Origin: Hydrogenovibrio marinus
GTDB taxonomy: Bacteria; Pseudomonadota; Gammaproteobacteria; Thiomicrospirales; Thiomicrospiraceae
Assembly: GCF_013340845.1 (NCBI RefSeq)
Contig: NZ_AP020335.1
Span: 1,860,001 to 1,924,000, forward strand
DNA length: 64,000 nucleotides
Direction of reading: 5' to 3'
The notes under the pieces: generated by a model
Seen by the model: only the letters and a program-made list of their open reading frames with translations
What the model was told of the DNA's origin: nothing
Databases searched by the model: none
Shown: positions 19,660-28,739 of the stretch, in pieces
How positions within the stretch are numbered: the stretch's first letter is position 1
Layout: each line of letters opens with the position of its first letter
Translations under genes and position numbers: made by a program

Positions 19660-20448
19660 CTACCCAGGGAATTTCTTGCTACGAACTTCGTCGACATAAT
19701 TCTGTATGGCTTGCTGAATCGAACCTGCACCCACTAGATAGTTCTTTGCAAAAGGAGGAACACCGCCTACAGAAGTCCCTAAGATATCCGTCAATACCAA
19801 TACCTGCCCATCGCTTTCACCGCCTGATCCAATACCAATCACAGGAATGCTTGTTGCTCTCGATATGTCCCCTGCAAGATAGTCTGGAACGCATTCCAGC
19901 ACCAACATTTCTGCCCCTGCCTTCTCTAGTGCAATAGCATTCTCCAGCAATATTTTGGCAGAAGCTTCGTCCTTTCCTGCTCGGCGATAGCCATTTTTCT
20001 CCACTGATTGAGGCAACAAACCTAAGTGACCACATACAGGCACCCCCAACTCAGATAAACGTTCAATAATTGAGAGCGTTCTCGGTGAACCGCCTTCTAG
20101 CTTCACCATATTCGCATGACCTTCTTTCATCAACATTGCAGCTGACTCACACGCTTTTTCAATGGTAATATCAGACATGAAAGGAAAGTCGGCCACACAC
20201 CATGCATGCTGGTTCCCTCTCTGCACCATTTGCGTGTGATAGACCATTTCTTGCAAGGTGACGGGCAAAGTTGTTTGATGGCCTTGCACCACCATTCCCA
20301 GTGTGTCGCCGACCAAAATAACATCCACGCCGGCTTGGTCTAGCCAATATCCCATCGTCGCATCATAAGCCGTTAAACAGACAATTTTTTCCTCTGCCAT
20401 CTTCATCTTTTTCAGACGGGATAAGGTCATTTTTTTCTTCGTAGTCAT
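19660..20448 (-). CDS. panB: 3-methyl-2-oxobutanoate hydroxymethyltransferase
   Basis: 262 residues. Makes ketopantoate from alpha-ketoisovalerate and methylene-tetrahydrofolate. Conserved segments are [24 protein letters not shown] (with metal-binding Asp), [17 protein letters not shown] and [21 protein letters not shown]. The folate link to the adjacent folK gene is biochemical as well as positional. The start at 20448 gives the normal length. Confidence 0.95.
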   Translation of the reverse strand: MTTKKKMTLSRLKKMKMAEEKIVCLTAYDATMGYWLDQAGVDVILVGDTLGMVVQGHQTTLPVTLQEMVYHTQMVQRGNQHAWCVADFPFMSDITIEKACESAAMLMKEGHANMVKLEGGSPRTLSIIERLSELGVPVCGHLGLLPQSVEKNGYRRAGKDEASAKILLENAIALEKAGAEMLVLECVPDYLAGDISRATSIPVIGIGSGGESDGQVLVLTDILGTSVGGVPPFAKNYLVGAGSIQQAIQNYVDEVRSKKFPG

Positions 20449-20475
20449 AGTTAGGCTCTCTTAAAGGTTTGAGGA

Positions 20476-20952
20476 CTATGTATTTAGCGGAAAAACAAAC
20501 GTTTCTTTCAGTTCTTTGATGAGAGCGTCCACACTTCCCAAAACAGGGATATCAGAAGCCAACTCTCTTAATGGGAGCAAAACGAAGTCTCGCGACTGCA
20601 TTTCTGGGTGAGGCACCACTAATTCGGATGTTTGGATGGTCATGGAACCATACAGGAGAATGTCCAAATCAATCAGCCTTTCTCCCCAGTGGCGTTTCTT
20701 CACTTTCCCTTGTTCTTGTTCCAAAGCCTGCAAAGCGCTTAACAGCGCTGTTGCGGACATATGCGTTTCTATTTTAGCGACAGCATTAACGAAATCCGGT
20801 TGGTCTTGTGGCCCTTGCGGCTTTGACGCATATAGAGACGAAGACGAAACTAGCTTTGTATCCGGCAGGTGCGCCAAAGATTCGATGGCAGCATTGACCT
20901 GGAAAAGGGGATTTTCCAGATTGCTACCTATACCGATATATGCCTCAACCAA
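20476..20952 (-). CDS. folK: 2-amino-4-hydroxy-6-hydroxymethyldihydropteridine diphosphokinase
   Basis: 158 residues. The HPPK family transfers pyrophosphate from ATP to the pterin precursor of folate. Diagnostic features are YIGIGSNLENPLFQVNAAIESL, VSSSSLYASKPQG, QDQPDFVNAV and GERLIDLDILLYG with the two metal-binding aspartates, then VPHPEMQSRDFVLLPL. It lies 5 bp after pcnB, a common gammaproteobacterial arrangement. Confidence 0.95.
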   Translation of the reverse strand: MVEAYIGIGSNLENPLFQVNAAIESLAHLPDTKLVSSSSLYASKPQGPQDQPDFVNAVAKIETHMSATALLSALQALEQEQGKVKKRHWGERLIDLDILLYGSMTIQTSELVVPHPEMQSRDFVLLPLRELASDIPVLGSVDALIKELKETFVFPLNT

Positions 20953-20957
20953 ACCGT

Positions 20958-22370
20958 TTATTCCGCGTCGGATGAACTGCTTCTTTTACGGTAAGGGTTG
21001 CGCCCTCTTCTCGGTTTTCTGGGCTTTCTTCCTTCGGTTCGCACGTCATTCGCGAAAGCCACTTGATCAATAGCGTCCTTTTCTTGATACTGAGTCCACC
21101 AATCAAACAATTCCTGCTCGGATGTTTCACCAGCTGCCGCTCTGATGCCTAGAAAATCATAGGCCGCACGGAATCGAGGGTGCTCGAACAATCTTTGCGC
21201 TCTAGTACCTGAACGTCTTGCCAGCCTGAACTGTAAACTCCAAATCTCTCTAATTTGCGATGAAAATCGTTTAGGAATGGAGGTCGCCACAATTTGTTGT
21301 TCAATTACATCATTCGCAGCAGCATATAACGCATCCTGGTGCGTAAACCCTTCTGACAAATGTTGCTCGCGTCTTTGCAACATAGGCTCCCACAGCATCG
21401 CCGCGAAAAGGAAAGAAGGATTCACACCTTTTCCTGACTGAATGCGTGCATCGGTGCTTTTGAGCGCTTCAACCACCAACATTCTCGGAAAGCCTTGTTC
21501 CTCTTGGGACAAAACATGATGTGTTTGAGGGAAAAGATAGGTAAAGAGGCCGAAATGACGCAGTTTTTCAAACACCTCTATTGCCACGCCACTATGAAAA
21601 AGCTTCAGAACCTCTTCGAACATACGGGCATTAGAAACATCTTTCAGTAAATGCCCCATTTCATAAAGCGGCGCTTTGGTCTTAGACTCAATCTCAAAAC
21701 CAAGCTTGGCGGCAAAACGTACCGCACGAATCATTCTTACCGGATCTTCACGGTATCGGGTTTCAGGGTCACCAATCAAACGTAACTGGCCTTTTTTAAT
21801 ATCGCGCAATGCACCGGCATAATCGACAATCGAAAAATCCTTGATGTTGTAGTAAAGGCTGTTAACCGTAAAATCTCGACGCCAAATATCTTCATCAATA
21901 GTGCCATAAACATTATCGCGCACTAGACGACCAGTCTCATCAACCGCTCTTGAGTGACTGGTCTTTCTTCTGGAAGGCTTTAGGGTTTCTGCATCGCCAG
22001 CACCACGGAAAGTTGCCACTTCAATAACATTTCTACCAAAGTGCACATGAGCGAGGCGAAAGCGTCTACCGATCAAACGACAGCGCTGACGAAATACCGC
22101 CTTGATCTCTTCCGGTTCGGCATTGGTCACAATATCAAAATCTTTCGGTTCAAGCCCTAGCAAAAGGTCTCTCACCGCGCCCCCAACGAGGTAGGCCTCA
22201 TACCCTGCTCGCTTCAAACCGTAAAGCACATCCAATGCACCTTTATCAATTTGTTCACGGGAAATATTATGCTGCTTTCGCGAAATGATATCCGGTTCTG
22301 AATTTGTATAAGGAGATTGGCTTTGGGCTTTGGAGAAAAACGAAGCGACTTTTCGAATCAAACGTTGCAT
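20958..22370 (-). CDS. pcnB: Poly(A) polymerase I
   Basis: 470 residues. Adds 3' poly(A) tails that mark RNA for decay. The nucleotidyltransferase core has LVGGAVRDLLLGLEPKDFDIVTNA (GG and the metal-binding DFD), RRFRLAHVHFGRNVIEVATFRG, and RRDFTVNSLYY; the C-terminus is strongly basic (RKPRKPRRGRNPYRKR), as in PcnB and unlike tRNA CCA-adding enzymes. It is the first gene of the run pcnB-folK-panB-panC-motA-motB. Confidence 0.94.
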   Translation of the reverse strand: MQRLIRKVASFFSKAQSQSPYTNSEPDIISRKQHNISREQIDKGALDVLYGLKRAGYEAYLVGGAVRDLLLGLEPKDFDIVTNAEPEEIKAVFRQRCRLIGRRFRLAHVHFGRNVIEVATFRGAGDAETLKPSRRKTSHSRAVDETGRLVRDNVYGTIDEDIWRRDFTVNSLYYNIKDFSIVDYAGALRDIKKGQLRLIGDPETRYREDPVRMIRAVRFAAKLGFEIESKTKAPLYEMGHLLKDVSNARMFEEVLKLFHSGVAIEVFEKLRHFGLFTYLFPQTHHVLSQEEQGFPRMLVVEALKSTDARIQSGKGVNPSFLFAAMLWEPMLQRREQHLSEGFTHQDALYAAANDVIEQQIVATSIPKRFSSQIREIWSLQFRLARRSGTRAQRLFEHPRFRAAYDFLGIRAAAGETSEQELFDWWTQYQEKDAIDQVAFANDVRTEGRKPRKPRRGRNPYRKRSSSSDAE

Positions 22371-22480
22371 AGATGAAAATTACAGAACCATTTATAAATG
22401 AATAGAAGTGGCGTTATTTTACTCTGTTTTGCAAGGCGAGACAAAATTAGATAAGCCAAATTTGCTTTGACATGAAAAAC

Positions 22481-23155
22481 TTAGATGTATTTGACGTAAG
22501 TCCTGTTTTCACCCAGCAGTTCTTTTTCCTTTTCAATGCACACATCGAGCAATTGATGAAAGAAATCACTGTAGAAAGGACATGAAATATCTTCATTGGC
22601 AACCTGTTGCTTGATCTGAATATAGGTACCTTTCACGCTGGGTAAATCAACACCGTACTCTTTGAGCTTCTTCAAGTTGTAGTCAACATATTGATCTAGA
22701 CGCCTTTCGCATCGAGAACTTTTCACACGCTTCAAAATGCTGTAAAACAACTGACGACTAAGGCTGCTAAACCGTTCGTCACGAATAACTTCGAAAATTT
22801 CATGATGCTGTGTCGTGACTTTGAACTCTCTTGCCGGATCAGTGAAAAAACTGATCGCAACACGATAAAAGGAAGGGATACCTTGGGTATATTGCGCACT
22901 TGGTGAATACCAGCTGCTTTCTCCTTTGAGAATCACGCGGATTACAGCTTTATCACCGCGTTGCTGCATTTTCAACAACGAGCCGTGCTTGAGCAAACTT
23001 TCTTCTTCTTTCAGGGCTTGCTTGATTGGCATTGTGCGCCAATCATACTGCATAGGGTTACGTTCCTGTTTGAACACATCCACTACATCGGTTTTATCTA
23101 CAAACTCTAAAAAGTCGCATTTTTTATTACTGTACAACCTAAAAATATGAATCAT
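22481..23155 (-). CDS. Hypothetical protein
   Basis: 224 residues, not recognised. It has no signal peptide or membrane segment and is rich in charged residues; the C-terminal third looks helical. An internal ATG at 23053 (MQYDWRTMPIKQAL) with AGGA upstream is a possible alternative start. It stands alone between pcnB and ilvA, with about 110 bp and 213 bp of non-coding DNA on either side. A conserved-in-genus protein is likely; function is unknown. Confidence 0.6.
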   Translation of the reverse strand: MIHIFRLYSNKKCDFLEFVDKTDVVDVFKQERNPMQYDWRTMPIKQALKEEESLLKHGSLLKMQQRGDKAVIRVILKGESSWYSPSAQYTQGIPSFYRVAISFFTDPAREFKVTTQHHEIFEVIRDERFSSLSRQLFYSILKRVKSSRCERRLDQYVDYNLKKLKEYGVDLPSVKGTYIQIKQQVANEDISCPFYSDFFHQLLDVCIEKEKELLGENRTYVKYI

Positions 23156-23340
23156 CCGTGCTTAAGACACCTACTTAGCATAATCAATCAAAGGAATAAC
23201 ATGTTGTTTTAGAACAACTTATATTTTATCTAACGCTCAATTAAACCATCAAAGCTGAAAGATAAATAATTAAAACTTATAATCATTCCATAAGCTTGAT
23301 TGATTTATCTAAACGTGACAGAGGGCGGTGTTACCCTCAT

Positions 23341-23359
23341 AAAATCTGCCAGGTTGGGG
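23341..23359 (-). repeat. Dispersed 19-bp word, copy 3 (perfect)
   Basis: A perfect copy on the minus strand in the intergenic space just after the ilvA stop codon. Confidence 0.8.
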
Positions 23360-23368
23360 TCATGCAAC

Positions 23369-24892
23369 TCAATCAATAGGTTTCAAAAATAGATCGTAAC
23401 CGATATTATCTTGTTCACAATCGTACGGATAGCCAAGGTTTTTCAAGTAGTGTTCAAAAGCCTCTTCTTGCTCTGGCGGCACCTGCACACCAATCAACAC
23501 TCGACCATACGCCGCACCGTGGTTACGGTAATGGAACAAACTGATATTCCACTCTTCAGACATTTGAATCAAGAATTGCAGCAATGCGCCTGGGCGTTCC
23601 GGGAACTGGAAGCGATAGAGAATCTCGTTTTTGATACCCGGCGCGTGGCCACCGACCATATAGCGCAAATGAAGCTTCGCCATCTCGTTATCACTCATAT
23701 CCTCAAACTGATAGCCTGCCTCCAGCATTTGCTTTTTAAGTTGCTCTTTTTCCGCAAACCCGCCTTCAGTACGCACACCGACAAACACTACCGCTCTTTT
23801 ACTATCTGCAAAGCGGTAGTTGAATTCGGTAATGGCACGTCTATCGCCCAAAAACTCGCAGAATTTCTTGAAGCTACCAGGTGTTTCAGGGATCGTTACC
23901 GCAAAAATCGCTTCGCGTTTTTCACCGATTTCCGTTCTTTCCGAAATATGGCGTAGACGATCAAAATTCATATTCGCACCACTGACAATCGCCACCATCT
24001 TCAGATCGGAAACGCCTTTTTCCTCAACAAATTTCTTCATCCCTGCCAGTGCTAGCGCACCCGCTGGCTCTGCAATCGCTCGAGTATCTTCAAAAATATC
24101 TTTGACCGCGGCACAGATTTCATCAGTTTTCACGGTCACCATTTCATCCACACAAGTCTGTGCAATGCGAAACGGAATTTTGCCTACCTGTGCTACCGCA
24201 ACACCATCGGCAAAAATACCGACAGAGTCCAACACAACGCGCTTGCCAGCTTTCAGCGCTTCAGTCATACAAGCGGCATCTTCCGGCTCTACACCAACCA
24301 CTCTTGTCTTTGGCGAAACTTGTTTGATGACCGCACTGATACCAGCAATCAACCCGCCCCCGCCGACAGGTACAAAAATAACATCCAAGTCTTTGCCTTG
24401 TCTAAGGAGTTCCAAAGCAATGGTGCCTTGCCCGGCAATCACATATTCATCGTCATAAGGCGCAATGTAAGTCAGATTATCTTTCTCACGCAGCATTTCC
24501 GCATGAGCCGCGGCTTCATCATAAGTGTCGCCGAATAGAACTGCGTTCCCGCCCCAGTTACGAACTGAGTTTACCTTGATGGCTGGCGTGGTCTGAGGCA
24601 TGACAATTGTCGCCTTGATTCCCATTTTAGAAGCCGTCATCGCAACGCCTTGTGCATGATTCCCGGCTGACGCCGCAATAATGCCGCGCTGTTTTTCCTC
24701 TTCCGTCAAATGAAGCATACGGTTGTAAGCCCCGCGCAATTTAAAAGAGAAAACCGGTTGCAAATCTTCACGTTTAAGCCATACCTGATTTCTAAGTCGC
24801 TGGGAAATCAACGGCGCTTTTTCCAATGGGGTTTGTTCCGCGATTTCATAAACAGGGACAGACAAAACTTGTCTTAAAATCTTTTCAGGCAT
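23369..24892 (-). CDS. ilvA: Threonine dehydratase, biosynthetic
   Basis: 507 residues, the long regulated form that deaminates threonine to 2-oxobutanoate for isoleucine synthesis. The PLP lysine is Lys51 in SFKLRGA; ASAGNHAQGVA and PVGGGGLIAGIS bind the cofactor phosphate. The C-terminal third (from about residue 330) holds two ACT-like regulatory domains, including FPERPGALLQFL, which mediate isoleucine feedback in the family. It is monocistronic; two long open frames on the opposite strand are shadows. Confidence 0.95.
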   Translation of the reverse strand: MPEKILRQVLSVPVYEIAEQTPLEKAPLISQRLRNQVWLKREDLQPVFSFKLRGAYNRMLHLTEEEKQRGIIAASAGNHAQGVAMTASKMGIKATIVMPQTTPAIKVNSVRNWGGNAVLFGDTYDEAAAHAEMLREKDNLTYIAPYDDEYVIAGQGTIALELLRQGKDLDVIFVPVGGGGLIAGISAVIKQVSPKTRVVGVEPEDAACMTEALKAGKRVVLDSVGIFADGVAVAQVGKIPFRIAQTCVDEMVTVKTDEICAAVKDIFEDTRAIAEPAGALALAGMKKFVEEKGVSDLKMVAIVSGANMNFDRLRHISERTEIGEKREAIFAVTIPETPGSFKKFCEFLGDRRAITEFNYRFADSKRAVVFVGVRTEGGFAEKEQLKKQMLEAGYQFEDMSDNEMAKLHLRYMVGGHAPGIKNEILYRFQFPERPGALLQFLIQMSEEWNISLFHYRNHGAAYGRVLIGVQVPPEQEEAFEHYLKNLGYPYDCEQDNIGYDLFLKPID

Positions 24893-25048
24893 AAAACTCT
24901 CGATGGCTTTTGGGTTTAATCAAGGCCGCCAACCGCGGCGACAAGACATTTTCAATATTGATTTTGCATTATAACAAAAGGTTTCTTAACCACAATCACT
25001 GCAATCTGAATTAAATAAAAACCTATATCAGCCCTGTAAAAAAGGGGG

Positions 25049-25065
25049 TGCGACAATTTGTCGCA
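25049..25065. promoter_or_regulatory. Perfect palindrome, candidate operator
   Basis: TGCGACAATTTGTCGCA, two 8-bp arms around one base, about 170 bp from the ilvA start and 280 bp before the copper receptor start. It looks like the site of a dimeric regulator; which one is not known to me. Confidence 0.5.
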
Positions 25066-25118
25066 TTGATTGATTTCAGGGCATTCCTTAATATCTGCCT
25101 TACAAAAATATAACCCTC

Positions 25119-25305
25119 AGAGACCTTTGCATAAGAACACTGTCGGGGCTATCCGCGATAATGGTCCCGATATTCATTGCAAAGTAAGTTTTAGTCAAAA
25201 ACCTCACGCAATAGCCACTCCTCACTATTGCGTTTTTTTTATCAATTGAAAAGCTCTTGTGCCAGACTTTCCAATTGATAACAGTGTTCTTACTCAAAGG
25301 TCTCT
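25119..25305. mobile_element. MITE-like element with IS5-type terminal inverted repeats
   Basis: Terminal arms at 25120-25143 and 25281-25304 match as inverted repeats at 22 of 24 positions. Their outer ends read GAGACCTTTG, which I associate with IS5-family (IS1106-like) ends. No transposase is inside. The interior has a second inverted repeat (25241-25253 with 25267-25279) and a hairpin plus T-run. No clear target-site duplication is seen: the flanks CTCA and TTAG are only partly related. Confidence 0.55.
25207..25240 (+). terminator. Intrinsic terminator inside the leader of the copper receptor
   Basis: CGCAATAG (25207-25214) pairs with CTATTGCG (25225-25232) across a 10-nt loop and is followed by eight T. 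It points toward the receptor gene, so any promoter upstream of it would be blocked or attenuated. Confidence 0.7.
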
Positions 25306-25346
25306 TAGCTTTTAAAAACAAGATGATTTTAAAGGACACTCTAACA

Positions 25347-27392
25347 ATGAAAAGAGCCCCTCTTTGGTTGGCTATCAACAGCGCAATTGTGATGTCTATT
25401 CCTCACGTTTCTTTTGCTGCTACTAATGACGCAACACAGCTTGAGCCAATCGCGGTTACCGCTACCGATAAAACCGCCTCTCAATCACAAACCTTTACCA
25501 AACAAGAATTAGAAGATACTGGTAACTCAGAGACAGGTAGCGTTCTTAGACAGGTCAATGGTGTGGACGCTGACCGAATGGGAGGACACGGCCTAGACAC
25601 TGTCATCAGAGGGCAAACACAATCTCAACTCAACATCCTTTTAGATGGCGCCAAAATTGAAGGGGGTTGTCCGAACCGCATGGATCCGCCAACTTCTTAT
25701 GCAGAAGTCTCTAGCTATGACAAAGTCACAGTTATTAAAGGGGTTAAGTCTTTGGAGTATGGCGCAGGCGGTACGGGTGGAACTGTTCTCTTTGAACGCG
25801 AAACCCCAAAATACGATCCAAACAAATCCGTATCTGGCGAAGTATCCGCGATGAAATCAAATATCTTGAATTTCGATCTTAACGCTCAAGCTCAAGCGGT
25901 CGGGAAAAAAGGCTATGTCGTGATCCAAGGTAACACCAAAGAGGGCAACAACTATCAGGATGGTAATGGCGACACCGTAAAATCCAGCTACAAAACGCAA
26001 CAAGGACACATTGACCTGGGGTGGACACCAAATGACCATAATGAAGTGAAATTCTCCGCTGAAAAAAGCAGCACACAAGATGCGCTTTATGGCGGTGCAG
26101 GAATGGATGCTCCAAAAGCAGATGGCGACATTTTAAGACTGCAATATAAAGGCAAAAAGCTATCGGACGGAAAAACAAACGGGCAATTGGATGCAGTATT
26201 GGTTGATATCTACCAATCTAACGTCACTCACCTGATGGACAACTACACACTTCGTACGCCGGGCGCAATGAAAATGGCTACGCCTACCGACACCACGGCA
26301 AAAGGGGCAAAGTTCAAGTTTACCCACCTAATCGGCAAAACCGAATTGGACTATGGCATTCAGCTACAAGCGGTTGTTAAAAACGCTACCTTGTACAACA
26401 AAGGCACCAACAAATCGGTTTCTTTATTGTGGCCGGACGCACATACAGATCAAAATGGCGCATTTGTTCAAGCCAAAACAGCTCTGACAGACAGCCAAGA
26501 CTTAATTTACGGCGTACGCGTTGACCAAGTCACAGCAGAAGCCAAAAAGGCTAACGTTGCGTCAGACATGAACGTAAAAGCAACTTCACTGTATTCCAAA
26601 TACACTAACTACTCTGGTAAAACAAAAGTCGATGAAACCAACTGGAATGGTTTACTGCGCTATGAACAACGCCTTTCAAAAGGCATGAGTTGGTTCACAG
26701 GTGTCAGCTTAACCAGCCGTACTGCGGATGAAACAGAGCGATTTATCGCCAAAAGTGACTGGATCGGTAACCCTGACCTAAAACCAGAAAAACACACTCA
26801 GGTGGATATCGGATTGGCTCAAGCAACCACTTCCGTTTCTTGGAGCGCCAATGCGTATTACGACCAGGTTAAAGACTACATCCTAAGAGATTATGCCAAG
26901 AACCAAGCAGGTCTAACGTCCTTGACTGGGACACAAAATATCTATGTCAACAAAGATGCCACCATCTCTGGTGCAGAGTTGGAAGCAACTTTCCATGTGT
27001 CATCTTCGGTTGACTTGGGTGGGCAAGTTTCTGCGGTTTATGGTCGTAACACAACCGACAAGCGCAACCTCAGCAACATCGCTCCTGTTAGCGGAAACCT
27101 GAATGCAAAATACATCGGTTCTAACTGGTATACCGGAACTCGATTTAACTTTGCTTCAGAACAGTCTTCAGTCAACACTGAATATGGTGAGAACAAAACC
27201 CCAGCGTGGAGCACGGTAGATTTGTTTGCTGGTTACACCATGAACAAAACCTTACAACTGCAAGCAGGTGTAGACAACCTATTTGACCATGCTTATTATA
27301 ACTACCTGAACCGCACCGACGTGCTAGGCACCAGTTACAAAGTTATGGAGCCAGGCCGCAATATTTGGGCTCGCGTTTCAGCCAAGTTTTAA
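25347..27392 (+). CDS. TonB-dependent copper receptor (OprC/NosA-like)
   Basis: 681 residues. An outer-membrane receptor that brings in copper using TonB energy. It has an N-terminal signal peptide ending near SFAA, a TonB box-like LEPIAVTATDK, a plug domain with CPNRMDPPTSYAEVSSYDKVTVIKG (the CPNxMDPPT motif that marks OprC/NosA copper receptors) and a beta-barrel ending in aromatic Phe (RVSAKF). The ATG at 25347 has AAAGGA upstream; the frame extends 90 nt further but would add a non-signal extension. It is followed after 16 bp by the SCO1 gene and then PCuAC, so it probably heads a copper-supply operon for cytochrome oxidase. Confidence 0.88.
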   Translation: MKRAPLWLAINSAIVMSIPHVSFAATNDATQLEPIAVTATDKTASQSQTFTKQELEDTGNSETGSVLRQVNGVDADRMGGHGLDTVIRGQTQSQLNILLDGAKIEGGCPNRMDPPTSYAEVSSYDKVTVIKGVKSLEYGAGGTGGTVLFERETPKYDPNKSVSGEVSAMKSNILNFDLNAQAQAVGKKGYVVIQGNTKEGNNYQDGNGDTVKSSYKTQQGHIDLGWTPNDHNEVKFSAEKSSTQDALYGGAGMDAPKADGDILRLQYKGKKLSDGKTNGQLDAVLVDIYQSNVTHLMDNYTLRTPGAMKMATPTDTTAKGAKFKFTHLIGKTELDYGIQLQAVVKNATLYNKGTNKSVSLLWPDAHTDQNGAFVQAKTALTDSQDLIYGVRVDQVTAEAKKANVASDMNVKATSLYSKYTNYSGKTKVDETNWNGLLRYEQRLSKGMSWFTGVSLTSRTADETERFIAKSDWIGNPDLKPEKHTQVDIGLAQATTSVSWSANAYYDQVKDYILRDYAKNQAGLTSLTGTQNIYVNKDATISGAELEATFHVSSSVDLGGQVSAVYGRNTTDKRNLSNIAPVSGNLNAKYIGSNWYTGTRFNFASEQSSVNTEYGENKTPAWSTVDLFAGYTMNKTLQLQAGVDNLFDHAYYNYLNRTDVLGTSYKVMEPGRNIWARVSAKF

Positions 27393-27408
27393 TCAGAAAA
27401 GGAAGCTT

Positions 27409-28035
27409 ATGCCTCAACGTTCTCGCTTGAGTCTTATCCTAGTCGGGCTAGTCATCGTTTTGGTGGCTAGCCTTCTCTATTTTGGATGGTTCAGCTCTAC
27501 CAACACCCATCCATCCAAGTCGGAGATTTCAGCAGCGCCAACCGGCGGTGACTTCACCGCCGTGTCTTTAAAAGGCCCTGTCTCATTATCCGACTTCAAA
27601 GGAAAGTGGGTTTACCTTTACTTCGGCTACACCTTTTGTCCGGATATTTGTCCAACCAACCTGGGCAACCTATCAGGGGCTTACCATCAACTGACGCCAG
27701 ACGAGAAGAAAAGCCTCCAGTTGATTTTCTTTTCAGTTGACCCTCAAAGGGACACTCCAGCAAGACTGGATGAATACAGCCGTTATTTCGACATGAATCT
27801 GCTTGGCGTCACCGCCACGAAATCTGTCATAGATGATGTCACCAAACGCTATGGCGCGGTATACTCCATCCATCGCGAAAAAGGAGACGGGAACAATTAC
27901 TCGGTTGACCACTCGGCGTTCACTTATGTGATCTCACCTGATGGAAAACTCATTGAGCAACTCCCCCATGGCACCAGCCCTCAAGATTTTTTAAAGAACA
28001 TGCGCAAGCATTTAAACCAAACGACCTCTCATTAA
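27409..28035 (+). CDS. SCO1/SenC copper chaperone
   Basis: 208 residues. A membrane-anchored thioredoxin-fold protein that delivers copper to the CuA site of cytochrome oxidase. One N-terminal membrane anchor (about residues 8-27) is followed by the copper motif FCPDICP (Cys77 and Cys81), VDPQRDTPARL, and the third ligand His in VDHSAF. It lies in the copper operon, 10 bp before the PCuAC gene, with which SCO1 proteins cooperate. Confidence 0.92.
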   Translation: MPQRSRLSLILVGLVIVLVASLLYFGWFSSTNTHPSKSEISAAPTGGDFTAVSLKGPVSLSDFKGKWVYLYFGYTFCPDICPTNLGNLSGAYHQLTPDEKKSLQLIFFSVDPQRDTPARLDEYSRYFDMNLLGVTATKSVIDDVTKRYGAVYSIHREKGDGNNYSVDHSAFTYVISPDGKLIEQLPHGTSPQDFLKNMRKHLNQTTSH

Positions 28036-28045
28036 GGAGAACCTC

Positions 28046-28561
28046 ATGAAAAAAAACACACTTTTGTCTTTTTTCCAAAACAAAAGCTATGCAGCAGCGG
28101 CCATTTTACTAAGTAGTTTGTTCATCAGCACCATGGCAAGCGCAATGTCAAAGGACGAAGCTTCTCAAATCGAAGTTTCCAACCCTTATGCAAGAGAAGT
28201 ACCTCCTGGTGCCATGGCAAGTGCCAGCTTTATGATGCTTAAAAACACCAGTGATCATGACATCTACTTAATTGAAGCTGACTCTAAAGTCGCCAAAAAT
28301 GTTGAGCTTCATACGCACATCAACGACAACGGCGTCATGCGCATGCGCCAAGTGCCCGATATCAAAATCCCTGCGCATGGCATGGCTATGCTCCAACCGG
28401 GCGGGTTCCACATTATGCTGATCGGCTTACAACAAAAGCTGGTCAAAGGTGAAAACATCCAAGTCAAACTGACTTTCAAAGACGGTAGTCATAAAACGGT
28501 TACCATGCCAGTCAAAGCCATCCAAGGCATGGGCGGCATGATGCATATGCACAATATGTAA
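28046..28561 (+). CDS. PCuAC periplasmic copper chaperone
   Basis: 171 residues with a signal peptide ending near ASA. The Cu(I) motif is visible: HTHINDNGVMRMRQV followed downstream by PAHGM and GFHIM, that is His and Met ligands in the order typical of the DUF461/PCuAC family. The C-terminus is methionine- and histidine-rich (GMGGMMHMHNM), a further copper-binding tail. It hands copper to SCO1 or directly to CuA. Last gene of the copper operon. Confidence 0.92.
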   Translation: MKKNTLLSFFQNKSYAAAAILLSSLFISTMASAMSKDEASQIEVSNPYAREVPPGAMASASFMMLKNTSDHDIYLIEADSKVAKNVELHTHINDNGVMRMRQVPDIKIPAHGMAMLQPGGFHIMLIGLQQKLVKGENIQVKLTFKDGSHKTVTMPVKAIQGMGGMMHMHNM

Positions 28562-28739
28562 CTGTAATTAAAATTAGATTTTCCTCTAACTCAAAGCTCT
28601 TTTGAGTTCGAGAAACAAACTCACGCACGCCGCTCTCTCGGCACATATCCAAGGTGTATTCATTTTTTTAGCTTGAAAAAACACACCAATCCTCTATATT
28701 ACACAGTCTAAAAATAAACAGACAACAGATAAAAAACCT

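Larger units (their letters stand above)
24893..25346. other. Intergenic region between ilvA and the copper receptor
   Basis: 454 bp between divergent genes. It holds a perfect 17-bp dyad (25049-25065), a 187-bp inverted-repeat element (25119-25305) with an internal terminator-like hairpin, and the receptor's ribosome site AAAGGA (25331-25336). No convincing gene is present; a 92-codon minus-strand frame crossing it looks spurious. Confidence 0.7.

Noticed and set aside
23411-24458. Two long plus-strand frames (181 and 212 codons)
   Set aside because: They lie fully antisense to ilvA, whose motifs are complete; their composition is that of a codon shadow.
25100-25378. 92-codon minus-strand frame in the ilvA-oprC gap
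   Set aside because: It runs through both arms of an inverted-repeat element and into the start of the receptor gene; no homology or ribosome site.
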